Assembly: GCA_028290125.1 (NCBI GenBank)
Contig: JAQGKM010000007.1
Coordinates: 1 to 11,351 of the forward strand
DNA length: 11,351 nt
Origin: Hyphomicrobiales bacterium
GTDB taxonomy: Bacteria; Pseudomonadota; Alphaproteobacteria; Rhizobiales; Beijerinckiaceae
Direction: 5' to 3'
Shown one piece after another: positions 1 through 7,167 of this stretch; positions within the stretch are counted from its first letter, which is position 1; each line of letters starts with the position of its first letter. The notes beneath the pieces are model-generated. The model was not told the DNA's origin and did no database searches. It saw only the letters and a list, made by a program, of their open reading frames with translations. A program made the translations under genes and the position numbers.

Positions 1-514
1 TCGTGCTCTTGTCGAACAGCTTTGCGCCGTCATGCTCCGCCGACAGCGGCTCCAGGAAGGCCTTCATGGGCGCCGACAGCGCGTCATAGGCCGCGTAGGC
101 GCTGGCGAACAGCGTGTCGCCGCCGCCGTCGGGCGGCAGGACCTTCTGGATCAGGATCGAGCCGTCCGGCGGGATCTCGCTGCAGCTCTGATCTGAGTGC
201 CAGACCTCGCCCGAGATGCGCTTCGACTTCTCGTCGAAATGCTGCAGCCGGATGGCCGGATAACCTTCCGCCGGCTTCGACGCCGTGCCGGCGCCGCCGA
301 CATGGATGTGCACGTGGCCGAAATATTCCGCCAGCCGCATCTGGTCGGCGAAGCTGAGGTTCTGCTCGCGGAAGAAGATCACGCCATACTTCAGGAAGGC
401 GGCGCGCAGCTCGGCGAGCTGGCCGTCGCTGAGCGGCTTCGTCAGATCGATATTGCCGATTTCGGCGCCGACATAGGGCGACGAGGGGGTCACGGTGATC
501 TGTTCTGAACTCAC
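1..514 (-). CDS. TauD/TfdA-family Fe(II)/2-oxoglutarate-dependent dioxygenase, N-terminal part (cut by window edge)
   Basis: The first 171 residues of a non-haem iron dioxygenase are visible; the family is usually about 270-300 residues, so the C-terminal 40 percent lies beyond base 1. TauD-like landmarks are the early GAEIGNIDL segment (residues 17-25), FLKYGVIFFREQ (40-51), and WHSDQS (105-110), which supplies the HxD iron ligands (His106, Asp108). These are followed by SILIQKVLPPDGGGDTLFASAYAAYDAL in two stretches typical of the family. The distal iron His and the 2-oxoglutarate Arg are not visible. I chose GTG at 514 because GGAG lies 8 bases upstream (526-523); an in-frame ATG at 532 would add six residues but has no good ribosome site. 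It follows the ABC ATPase by 90 bases in the same direction, so it probably belongs to the importer operon. Family members oxidise taurine, alkylsulfates, aryloxyacetates and others; the substrate here is unknown. Confidence 0.9.
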   Translation of the reverse strand, partial: MSSEQITVTPSSPYVGAEIGNIDLTKPLSDGQLAELRAAFLKYGVIFFREQNLSFADQMRLAEYFGHVHIHVGGAGTASKPAEGYPAIRLQHFDEKSKRISGEVWHSDQSCSEIPPDGSILIQKVLPPDGGGDTLFASAYAAYDALSAPMKAFLEPLSAEHDGAKLFDKST

Positions 515-522
515 GACTTCAT

Positions 523-526
523 CTCC
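523..526 (-). promoter_or_regulatory. Shine-Dalgarno GGAG deciding the dioxygenase start
   Basis: On the minus strand GGAG is followed by 8 bases and then GTG at 514. The competing in-frame ATG at 532 lies upstream of this motif, directly abutting a hairpin, and has no purine-rich site of its own. This supports initiation at the GTG. Confidence 0.5.
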
Positions 527-532
527 ATTCAT

Positions 533-566
533 GACCAACGGTCGGGCCGGCGCCCGGGAGTTGGTC
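533..566 (-). other. Intercistronic imperfect hairpin between ATPase and dioxygenase genes
   Basis: Bases 533-539 (GACCAAC) and 560-566 (GTTGGTC) are perfect 7-bp inverted repeats. Inside them CGGGC (543-547) and GCCCG (552-556) form a second 5-bp GC stem around a 4-base loop, with a 3x3 internal loop between the stems. In the minus-strand transcript the hairpin ends just before the dioxygenase ribosome site. No U-run follows, so it is not a standard intrinsic terminator. It could be an mRNA stabiliser or processing site that sets the dioxygenase level relative to the transporter; that role is inference. The rest of 515-604 shows nothing recognisable. Confidence 0.45.
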
Positions 567-604
567 CAGTTTCGTTCATCTGCGGGGCGGCGCAAGGCGT
601 CGCA

Positions 605-1381
605 TCAATCTGCAATGGCGAGCTCTGACCAGATGGTCTGGACCAGCGCGCCAAATCGCGCATCGCCTCGCAAACTGCGCGGATCGCGCGGACGTTCAAA
701 CAGGCTTTCGTGGCTGGCGACGAGCCGGCCGGGGCGGGGGCTCATGACGATCACCCGGTCGGCGAGCGCCACGGCCTCCTCGATGTCATGCGTGACGAAG
801 ATGATGCTGCGGCGGCTCGCTTCCCAGATCCGCAGCAGCTCGCGGCCCATCACGATCTTGGTCTGATAGTCGAGCGCGCCGAACGGCTCGTCCATCAGGA
901 AGATGTCGGGATCGTAGGCGAGCAGCCGGGCGAGCGATACGCGCTGGCGCATGCCGCCCGACAGGGCGCCGGGATAATGGTTCTCGTAGCCGGTCAGGCG
1001 CACCAGGGCGATGAGCTCAGCCACGCGCGCGGCGTGCTGCTCCTTGGGCATGCCGGAGAGTTCGCACCCGACCGCGATGTTGCTCGTGACGGTGGCCCAG
1101 GGCAACAGCGTGTCGCGCTGGAACATGAAGCCGATCTTGGGCTTGTGGCCGGCTTCGGACGCGGGCAGGCGGATATGGCCCGAACGCGCCGGCAGCAGGC
1201 CCGAGATCACCTTGAGCAGGGTGGACTTGCCGCAGCCGCTCGGCCCGACGATCGCCACGAACTCGCCCTCGGCGACCTGCAGCGACAGATCCAAAATCGC
1301 CGGCACGTCATTGCCGAAGGTGACGGTGATGTTTTCGACCGACAGGGTGACGGGCGCATGCGTCATGCTGGAACTCGTCAT
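605..1381 (-). CDS. ABC transporter ATP-binding protein, NitT/TauT (nitrate/sulfonate/taurine) family
   Basis: This 258-residue cytoplasmic ATPase powers the importer encoded just upstream. It carries Walker A GPSGCGKST (46-54), the Q-loop Gln88 in FMFQRDTLLPW, signature LSGGMRQRV (140-148), Walker B DIFLMDEPFGALD (159-171) and the H-loop His198 in FVTHDIEEAV. The FMFQ...LLPW and DEPFGALD versions are characteristic of SsuB/TauB-like ATPases, and the length is normal. I start it at ATG 1381, which overlaps the permease stop as ATGA (translational coupling); a GTG at 1390 would add three residues. Genes run substrate-binding protein, permease, ATPase, then the dioxygenase. TauB/SsuB paralogues import many small anions and heterocycles, so the name does not fix the substrate. 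Confidence 0.95.
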   Translation of the reverse strand: MTSSSMTHAPVTLSVENITVTFGNDVPAILDLSLQVAEGEFVAIVGPSGCGKSTLLKVISGLLPARSGHIRLPASEAGHKPKIGFMFQRDTLLPWATVTSNIAVGCELSGMPKEQHAARVAELIALVRLTGYENHYPGALSGGMRQRVSLARLLAYDPDIFLMDEPFGALDYQTKIVMGRELLRIWEASRRSIIFVTHDIEEAVALADRVIVMSPRPGRLVASHESLFERPRDPRSLRGDARFGALVQTIWSELAIAD

Positions 1382-2211
1382 GCGCGCCACCGGGTCAGGC
1401 GATTGGACACCAGGGCGACGATGTTGTTGGCCACCATGGCGATGGCGATCAGGACCACGATGCCTGTAAAGACGCCTGTGGTGTCCAATTGACCGGCAGA
1501 GCGCTCGATATACCAGCCGAGTCCCCGGCTCGAGCCGATCAGCTCACCGACCAGCGCGCCGATCAACGCCAGGCCGACGCTGATGCGGAACGAGGCCATG
1601 ATCCAGGTCAGCACCGCCGGCAGGAGCACGCGGCGCACGATGTAGCCATTGCTCGCGCCCATCGTGCGCATGAGGTCGATCGGATCGCGGTCTAGGGAGC
1701 GGACGCCTTCCAGAACGTTCAGGACGAAGACGAACACCACCATCGAGAACGACATCATGACCTTGGCGGGAAGGCCGATGCCAAACCAGAGGATGAACAG
1801 GGGCGCCAGCGCGACGCGCGGCAGGCTGTAGAGGCCCATGAACAGAGGCTCGGTGATCCGCGCCGCCCGCGTATATCGGGCGAGCAGCAGACCGAGCGAC
1901 ACGCCGACGACAGACCCGAGCGCCAGCCCGAGGCCGGCCTCGGTCAGCGTGGCGGACATATGCCAGGTGAGGTCGCCCTTCATGGCGAGGACCCACAGGC
2001 GCTCGCCGATCAGGCTGGGACGGCTCGACCAGAAAGGATCGAAGACATAGGCCCCCAACACCTCCCACAGCGCCAGCATCGCCGCCAGGAAGAGGCTCTG
2101 CTGGAAGAACAGGCTTCCGAAAAAGCCTCCCTGTCGCCGCCGGCTCACGGCCGGCGTCAGCGAGGCGTCCATCACGTTGTCAACCATCGACTGCGAACTC
2201 CGAACCGACAT
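1378..2211 (-). CDS. ABC transporter permease, NitT/TauT (SsuC/TauC-like) family
   Basis: This is a 277-residue inner-membrane permease with about six hydrophobic segments (near residues 38-56, 95-112, 123-145, 150-170, 206-226 and 246-270) after a polar, Arg-rich N-terminus. The cytoplasmic EAA-type loop that docks the ATPase is visible at residues 179-200, with the conserved Gly in DLMRTMGAS followed by IVRRVLLPA. The motif LPRVALAPLFILWFGIG (130-146) is typical of SsuC/TauC permeases. ATG at 2211 was chosen because it shares one base with the stop of the preceding gene (TGATG), which implies coupled translation; a TTG at 2214 is a weaker alternative. The stop overlaps the ATPase start. It presumably acts as a homodimer with the downstream ATPase. 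Confidence 0.94.
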   Translation of the reverse strand: MSVRSSQSMVDNVMDASLTPAVSRRRQGGFFGSLFFQQSLFLAAMLALWEVLGAYVFDPFWSSRPSLIGERLWVLAMKGDLTWHMSATLTEAGLGLALGSVVGVSLGLLLARYTRAARITEPLFMGLYSLPRVALAPLFILWFGIGLPAKVMMSFSMVVFVFVLNVLEGVRSLDRDPIDLMRTMGASNGYIVRRVLLPAVLTWIMASFRISVGLALIGALVGELIGSSRGLGWYIERSAGQLDTTGVFTGIVVLIAIAMVANNIVALVSNRLTRWRA

Positions 2212-3173
2212 CAAGGCTGCGGCAAGAGCGCGGGCGCCCAGATCTGCTCATACGGCACGGCAACCATGGCCGGATCGCTGACCTTTAGCATACGCTGCAT
2301 CAAGGCATAACCGGCCGGCGCCATGCGGCCGTCGGCGGACAGCAATTTCGGCGCTTCCTCGGCCAGAACCGCCCGCAGCTTGGGGTCGAGCGCCGGATAC
2401 ATGTCGAGCAGGGCGCCGTCGACGGCCGCGCGGTTCGTGCGCACCATTCCCTCCGCCTTGACGACAGCGCGCGCCAGTCCCTTGGCGGTGGCCTGATTGG
2501 CCGTCGTCCATTTCTCGAGGACCAGCAGGCCGAGCGCCGGATATTGCAGGTTGCGGTAATCCTGAACGAGCTTGAACTTGCCGGGTTCGCCGAGCGCCGC
2601 CTGCACGTCGGGCGTGGTCAGCATGCCGGCCGCCACGGCGCCGCTTTCGATCGCGGCGCGCATCGGGCCGCCGGTGCCCACGCCGGTGATCTCGAGATCA
2701 CGCTCGGCGTTCATCCCGGCTTCTTCCAGATAGTAGCGCAAGGTGTTGTCGGTCAGGCTGCCGGCCGAGGTGATGCCGACGCGCTTCCCCTTGAGGCTCT
2801 TCAGGTCGGTCGCGGGGGAATTGGCGAGGGCCACGAGGCCGTAACCATGAAATTCGGTCAGCGCGACCAGCACCATGCCGCCCTGTCCACGCGAGCGCAG
2901 GCGCACGGCGTGATCGGCGGCGCAGATGCAGGCCTCGACGCTGCCCGACGCGAGCGCCTGAACGGCCGGACCGCCGCCCTTGAAGTCGATCAGCTCGATC
3001 TTGATGTTTTCGGCGGCGAACAGGCCTTCGCGCTGCGCCAGAATGATGGGTAGAGAGCCGAGCGAGTTCTGCGCGGACGCAAGCCGCACTGTGGTCTGGG
3101 CGAAACCTTGGCTGCCGAGCGCTGAAAGAAACAGCAATCCGACAGCGACCTGACGCAGGAAGTAGGCACGCAT
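2211..3173 (-). CDS. ABC transporter periplasmic substrate-binding protein, NitT/TauT (NMT1/THI5-like) family
   Basis: This 320-residue exported protein captures the substrate for the permease encoded next. A clear signal peptide runs MRAYFLRQVAVGLLFLSALGSQGFA with likely cleavage after Ala25; there is no lipobox Cys. The mature part has family features: VRLASAQNSLGSLPIILAQ near its start, then EGLFAAENIKIELIDFKGG and a QALASGSVEAC segment, followed by LKGKRVGITSAGS, which opens the second lobe. I chose ATG 3173 because it gives a proper signal peptide and has AAAGG about 10 bases upstream; the frame is open to 3278 but the extension would bury the signal sequence. It is first in the minus-strand operon, with a promoter candidate about 90 bases upstream. 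Related proteins bind taurine, alkylsulfonates, nitrate, hydroxymethylpyrimidine or aromatic acids; the ligand is not predictable here. Confidence 0.93.
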   Translation of the reverse strand: MRAYFLRQVAVGLLFLSALGSQGFAQTTVRLASAQNSLGSLPIILAQREGLFAAENIKIELIDFKGGGPAVQALASGSVEACICAADHAVRLRSRGQGGMVLVALTEFHGYGLVALANSPATDLKSLKGKRVGITSAGSLTDNTLRYYLEEAGMNAERDLEITGVGTGGPMRAAIESGAVAAGMLTTPDVQAALGEPGKFKLVQDYRNLQYPALGLLVLEKWTTANQATAKGLARAVVKAEGMVRTNRAAVDGALLDMYPALDPKLRAVLAEEAPKLLSADGRMAPAGYALMQRMLKVSDPAMVAVPYEQIWAPALLPQP

Positions 3174-3261
3174 CCCGATCCAACCTTTCGATGAAACGGC
3201 GGACCCTGAGCCCGCCAGAAGACTGTTCCTGCCCGGCTCTCCGTGGCGCCAAAAATGCTCT

Positions 3262-3277
3262 TGCACATTATGGTGCA
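3262..3277. promoter_or_regulatory. Candidate operator: TGCAC-N6-GTGCA dyad over the -10 hexamer
   Basis: A perfect 5-bp inverted repeat, TGCAC (3262-3266) and GTGCA (3273-3277), flanks exactly the six bases read as the -10 element on the minus strand. A further TGCA lies at 3279-3282 and another GTGCA half-site at 3341-3345. A dimeric repressor bound here would block RNA polymerase at the importer promoter. The function is inferred from position and symmetry. Confidence 0.4.
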
Positions 3278-3294
3278 CTGCATTGTTGTGCCAA
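3267..3294 (-). promoter_or_regulatory. Candidate sigma-70-type promoter for the importer operon
   Basis: Reading the minus strand, TTGGCA (3294-3289, one mismatch to TTGACA) is followed after 16 bases by CATAAT (3272-3267, one mismatch to TATAAT). Transcription would start near 3260, leaving a leader of roughly 87 bases before the substrate-binding protein ATG at 3173. The match is good for a GC-rich genome, but the assignment is by eye only. Confidence 0.5.
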
Positions 3295-3388
3295 GGAAGC
3301 TAGAGGGCTTGCCTCAAAGTCAAGCATATCAGGGGTGACTGTGCAAAATAGGCGCCGGTTCTAGAAAATGCTCCCACAAAACCGCTCC

Positions 3389-3414
3389 CGACGAGAAGGA
3401 TTTCCTCCGCGTCG
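3389..3414. promoter_or_regulatory. Candidate 26-bp dyad operator in the divergent region
   Basis: The two 13-base halves match in 10 of 13 pairs: CGACG (3389-3393) with CGTCG (3410-3414), G3395 with C3408, and AGGA (3397-3400) with TCCT (3403-3406). The two-base centre makes an RNA hairpin unlikely and a protein-binding site more plausible. It lies about 110-135 bases upstream of the plus-strand gene start, a position compatible with an activator or repressor of that operon. Confidence 0.3.
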
Positions 3415-3525
3415 CAAGATCCACGAAGCCATCGAGCCGATAAACTGATCTCGCAAAAATGCTTGAATGCGTTTATTGGCTTGCCCGAGTTGAGACAACG
3501 TTGTTTTCCGGAAATGACAGGCGAC

Positions 3526-6500
3526 ATGAGTGACCAATTTCGCGTGAATGACGTGGACATGCCGGGACAATGGAATTTCTGGATCGATCGGGGTGGCACC
3601 TTCACCGATGTCATCGCACGCCAGCCCAATGGCGCATTGAAGACGCGCAAGCTGCTTTCGGAAAACCCCGAGGCCTACGCGGACGCAGCCGTTCAGGGCA
3701 TTCGCGACCTGATGGGCATTTCGGCTGGCGAGAAGATCCCCTCGGCGCGGATCGCCGCGATCAAGATGGGCACGACGGTCGCCACCAACGCCCTGCTGGA
3801 GCGCAAGGGCGAGCGCACGGTTCTGGTCACCACGCGTGGCTTCGCCGATGCGCTGCGCATCGGCTATCAGACACGCGCCGATATCTTCGCGCTCGACATC
3901 AAGAAGCCGGAGCAGCTCTACGAGCGCACCGTGGAAGTCGCCGAGCGCGTGCTGGCTGACGGCGCGATCGAGCTGGCGCCGGATATGGGCGCGGTGCGCC
4001 GCGATTTGCAGGCGGTGCGCGACAGCGGCATCGAGGCCTGCGCCATCGTGTTCATGCACGCCTACCGCTATCCCGCGCATGAGCAGGCGGTCGCAGCCGT
4101 GGCGCGCGAGGTCGGCTTCACGCAGGTTTCGACGTCGCACGAAGTCAGCCCGCTGATGAAACTGGTGGGCCGCGGCGACACGACGGTGGCGGACGCCTAT
4201 CTCTCGCCGGTGCTGCGCCGCTATGTCGATCGCGTGGCGGCGGAGTTCGACGATGCGGGCTCGTCCACCAAGCTGATGTTCATGATGTCGTCGGGCGGGC
4301 TGACGGACGCCCATCTGTTTCAGGGCCGCGACGCCATTCTTTCGGGACCGGCGGGCGGCGTCGTCGGCTGCGTCGAGACGGCGAAACTCGCCGGTCTGTC
4401 GCGCGTCATCGGATTCGACATGGGCGGCACGTCGACGGACGTGTCCCACTATGATGGCGAGTTCGAGCGCACGCTCGAAACCGAAGTCGCGGGCGTGCGC
4501 ATCCGCGCGCCCATGATGCTCATCCACACGGTGGCGGCGGGCGGCGGCTCGATTCTGCATGCGGATAGCGGGCGCTTTGTCGTCGGCCCGGATTCCGCCG
4601 GCGCCGATCCCGGACCGCGCAGCTATCGCCGCGGTGGGCCGCTGACGGTCACGGACGCCAATGTGATGGCGGGCAAGCTCGACCCGGCGTTCTTCCCGAA
4701 AATTTTCGGACCGGACCGCGATCAGCCGCTCGACGTGGACGCCGTGCGCGAAGGCTTCGCACAGCTTGCCGCGCAGGCTGGCGATGCGCGTGCGCCAGAA
4801 GAAATCGCCGAGGGATTCATCCGCATCGCCGTCGAGAACATGGCCAATGCGATCAAGAAGGTTTCGGTGCAGCGCGGCTACGATGTCAGCCATTACGCCC
4901 TGCAATGTTTTGGCGGCGCGGGCGGCCAGCACGCCTGTCTCGTGGCCGACGCCCTGGGGATGCGCACGGTCCTGATCCATCCGCTCTCGGGCCTGCTTTC
5001 GGCTTATGGCATGGGCCTCGCCGACACGCGCGCCGTGCGCCAGCGGACGGTCGAAGCGCCGCTCGATGACGCGGGCGTGCGGATCGCGGAAGAGATCGTC
5101 GATGCGCTCGGCGCCGATGCGCTCGCCGATCTCGCCCACCAGATTCAGGATGCGGACGCGCGCAAGCTCCTGCGTCGCGCCCATGTGCGTTATGCCGGCA
5201 CCGACACCGCCATGGTCGTCGATTTCGGCGCGCCGCAGGATATGCGCGCCGCTTTCGAGAGCGCGCACCGGTCGCGCTTCGGTTTCGCCGACGCAGGCCG
5301 CGCACTGGTGATCGAAGCCGTGTCGGTCGAGGCCGTCGCGCCCGGGCAGGGCGTCGATGAACCCGACGCGCCGCTGGTGGAAAGCCATCCCGAGGCGTCC
5401 GGCGTCACGCGCTTCTACTCGCATGGCGAATGGCAGAAGGCGGGCGTCTATCTGCGCAAGACGCTCTCGCCCGGCGCCCGCATCAATGGCCCGGCCATGC
5501 TGATCGAGCCGCACCAGACGATCGTGATCGAGCCCGGCTGGCGGGCCGAGATCACCGCCAAGGATCATGTCGTCCTGCATCGCGAAGGCGCCGTGCGCGC
5601 CCTGAACGTCGGCGCCGCCGTCGAGCCGGTCATGCTGGAGATCTTCAACAATCTCTTCATGTCGATCGCCGAGCAGATGGGCCTCGTGCTGCAGAACACG
5701 GCGAGCTCCGTGAACATCAAGGAGCGGCTCGACTTCTCCTGCGCGATCTTCGATCGCAAGGCGAGCCTCGTGGCCAATGCGCCCCATATTCCGGTGCATC
5801 TGGGCTCGATGGACAAGTCGGTGGAGAGCGTCATCCGCGCGCATGGCGGCGCCATGAAGCCGGGCGACGTCTTCGCGATCAACGCGCCCTACAATGGTGG
5901 CACGCATCTGCCCGACATCACCGTGGTGACGCCGGTGTTCGACGACGCCGGCAAGGACATCCTGTTCTTCGTCGCCTCGCGCGGACATCACGCGGATATC
6001 GGCGGCATTGCGCCAGGCTCGATGTCGCCGCGTGCCACGCATATCGATGAGGAAGGCGTCTACATCGACGGCTTCAAGCTCGTCGACGAGGGACGTTTCC
6101 GCGAGGCCGAGACGGTGGCGCTTCTCACCGGTGCGCGTTACCCCGTGCGCAACGTGGCGCAGAACATCGGCGACCTGCGCGCGCAGATCGCCGCCAACAC
6201 GCGCGGCGCCACCGAGCTCATGCGCATGGTCGGCTCCTACGGCATCGACGTCGTGCAGGCCTATATGGGCCATGTGCAGGACAATGCCGCCGAAAGCGTC
6301 GCGCGCGTGCTGGCCACCCTCGAGGACTGCGCCTTCGCGTATGAGATGGATCAGGGCTGCTTCGTGAAGGTGAAGATCACCGTCGACCAGGCGCAACGCC
6401 GCGCCACTGTCGATTTCACCGGCACGTCGCCGCAGCGCGAAGACAATTTCAACGCGCCCGAGCCCGTTACGCAGGCGGCCGTGCTCTACGTGTTCCGCAC

Positions 6501-7167
6501 GCTCGTGAAGGAGCGCATTCCGCTCAATGCAGGCTGCCTCCGCAACATCACCATTGTCGTGCCGAAAGGGTCGATGTTGTCGCCGCAATATCCGGCGGCT
6601 GTCGTCGCCGGCAACGTCGAGGTGAGCCAGGCCGTCACCGATTGCCTCTACGGCGCGCTGGGCCTGCTGGCGGGCGCGCAGGGCACGATGAACAATCTCA
6701 CCTTCGGCGATGGCTCCTACCAGTATTACGAGACGATCTGTTCGGGCGCGCCCGCCGGACCCGGTTTCAACGGCGCCGATGCGGTCCACACGCACATGAC
6801 CAATTCGCGGCTGACCGATCCCGAAGTGCTGGAGTTCCGGTATCCCGTGGTGCTCGAAGACTTCCACATTCGCAAGAACTCGGGCGGGCGCGGACGCTGG
6901 CACGGCGGAGACGGCGTGCGCCGCACGATCCGCTTCCTGCAGCCGATGGAATGCGCGATCCTGTCGGGACACAGACGCATTCCGCCGTTCGGCGCGGCGG
7001 GCGGCGAGCCCGGGCAATTGGGCGTGAACTCCGTGCGCCGCAACGATGGCCGCATCGAGATCCTCGGCGGCAGCGACCAGACGGTCATCGAAGCTGGCGA
7101 AGCCATTATCATCCAGACCCCAACAGCCGGCGGCTACGGCCCCGCGGGAGACCATGATGCATCTTGA
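3526..7167 (+). CDS. Fused HyuA-HyuB hydantoinase/5-oxoprolinase family protein (ATP-dependent amide-ring hydrolase)
   Basis: This 1213-residue cytosolic enzyme has the fused layout of 5-oxoprolinase: an actin-like ATPase half (HyuA) then a HyuB half. Visible HyuA motifs are the phosphate loop FWIDRGGTFTDV (18-29), the second loop GFDMGGTSTDV (296-306), and HTVAAGGGSI (334-343) leading into GPDSAGADPGP. The HyuB half begins near residue 700 with EPVMLEIFNNLFMSIAEQMG, continues with NAPYNGGTHLPDITV (about 786-800), and ends with SGGRGRWHGGDG and a PPFGAAGGEPG loop. The family cleaves 5-oxoproline, N-methylhydantoin or caprolactam using ATP; relatives are acetone and acetophenone carboxylases. 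Overall resemblance is closest to 5-oxoprolinase, but the neighbours suggest another cyclic amide or imide (inference). I start at ATG 3526, which has AGG close upstream; 3514 and 3559 are alternatives. It is first in a plus-strand operon and overlaps the next gene. Confidence 0.93.
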   Translation: MSDQFRVNDVDMPGQWNFWIDRGGTFTDVIARQPNGALKTRKLLSENPEAYADAAVQGIRDLMGISAGEKIPSARIAAIKMGTTVATNALLERKGERTVLVTTRGFADALRIGYQTRADIFALDIKKPEQLYERTVEVAERVLADGAIELAPDMGAVRRDLQAVRDSGIEACAIVFMHAYRYPAHEQAVAAVAREVGFTQVSTSHEVSPLMKLVGRGDTTVADAYLSPVLRRYVDRVAAEFDDAGSSTKLMFMMSSGGLTDAHLFQGRDAILSGPAGGVVGCVETAKLAGLSRVIGFDMGGTSTDVSHYDGEFERTLETEVAGVRIRAPMMLIHTVAAGGGSILHADSGRFVVGPDSAGADPGPRSYRRGGPLTVTDANVMAGKLDPAFFPKIFGPDRDQPLDVDAVREGFAQLAAQAGDARAPEEIAEGFIRIAVENMANAIKKVSVQRGYDVSHYALQCFGGAGGQHACLVADALGMRTVLIHPLSGLLSAYGMGLADTRAVRQRTVEAPLDDAGVRIAEEIVDALGADALADLAHQIQDADARKLLRRAHVRYAGTDTAMVVDFGAPQDMRAAFESAHRSRFGFADAGRALVIEAVSVEAVAPGQGVDEPDAPLVESHPEASGVTRFYSHGEWQKAGVYLRKTLSPGARINGPAMLIEPHQTIVIEPGWRAEITAKDHVVLHREGAVRALNVGAAVEPVMLEIFNNLFMSIAEQMGLVLQNTASSVNIKERLDFSCAIFDRKASLVANAPHIPVHLGSMDKSVESVIRAHGGAMKPGDVFAINAPYNGGTHLPDITVVTPVFDDAGKDILFFVASRGHHADIGGIAPGSMSPRATHIDEEGVYIDGFKLVDEGRFREAETVALLTGARYPVRNVAQNIGDLRAQIAANTRGATELMRMVGSYGIDVVQAYMGHVQDNAAESVARVLATLEDCAFAYEMDQGCFVKVKITVDQAQRRATVDFTGTSPQREDNFNAPEPVTQAAVLYVFRTLVKERIPLNAGCLRNITIVVPKGSMLSPQYPAAVVAGNVEVSQAVTDCLYGALGLLAGAQGTMNNLTFGDGSYQYYETICSGAPAGPGFNGADAVHTHMTNSRLTDPEVLEFRYPVVLEDFHIRKNSGGRGRWHGGDGVRRTIRFLQPMECAILSGHRRIPPFGAAGGEPGQLGVNSVRRNDGRIEILGGSDQTVIEAGEAIIIQTPTAGGYGPAGDHDAS
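7146..7150 (+). promoter_or_regulatory. Shine-Dalgarno GGGAG inside the end of the oxoprolinase gene
   Basis: GGGAG lies 6 bases before ATG 7157 and only 3 before the adjacent ATG 7154. The spacing favours 7157 as the flavoprotein start. The site is inside the preceding coding region, as expected for translational coupling. Confidence 0.5.

Larger units (their letters stand above)
3174..3525. other. Divergent intergenic control region between importer operon and oxoprolinase operon
   Basis: About 350 bases separate the two divergent operons. It is visibly more AT-rich than the flanking genes, and I see no coding sequence of its own. It contains a sigma-70-like pair for the minus-strand operon overlapped by a TGCAC/GTGCA dyad, a separate 26-bp imperfect dyad at 3389-3414, and three copies of AAAATGCT (3252-3259, 3365-3372, 3456-3463). 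I could not identify a convincing promoter for the plus-strand operon. No regulator gene is in the window to pair with these sites. Confidence 0.7.

Noticed and set aside
197..508. A plus-strand open frame of 103 codons near the left edge
   Set aside because: It is antisense to the dioxygenase, whose HxD motif and family sequence are clear on the minus strand. The dioxygenase frame has no stop before base 1.
710..1492. A plus-strand open frame of 260 codons opposite the ABC ATPase and permease end
   Set aside because: The minus strand encodes intact Walker A, signature and Walker B motifs; this frame shows none and is a codon-bias shadow.
3174..3278. N-terminal extension of the substrate-binding protein up to 3278
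   Set aside because: It would place about 35 polar residues before a textbook signal peptide and would overlap the candidate promoter; ATG 3173 is far more plausible.
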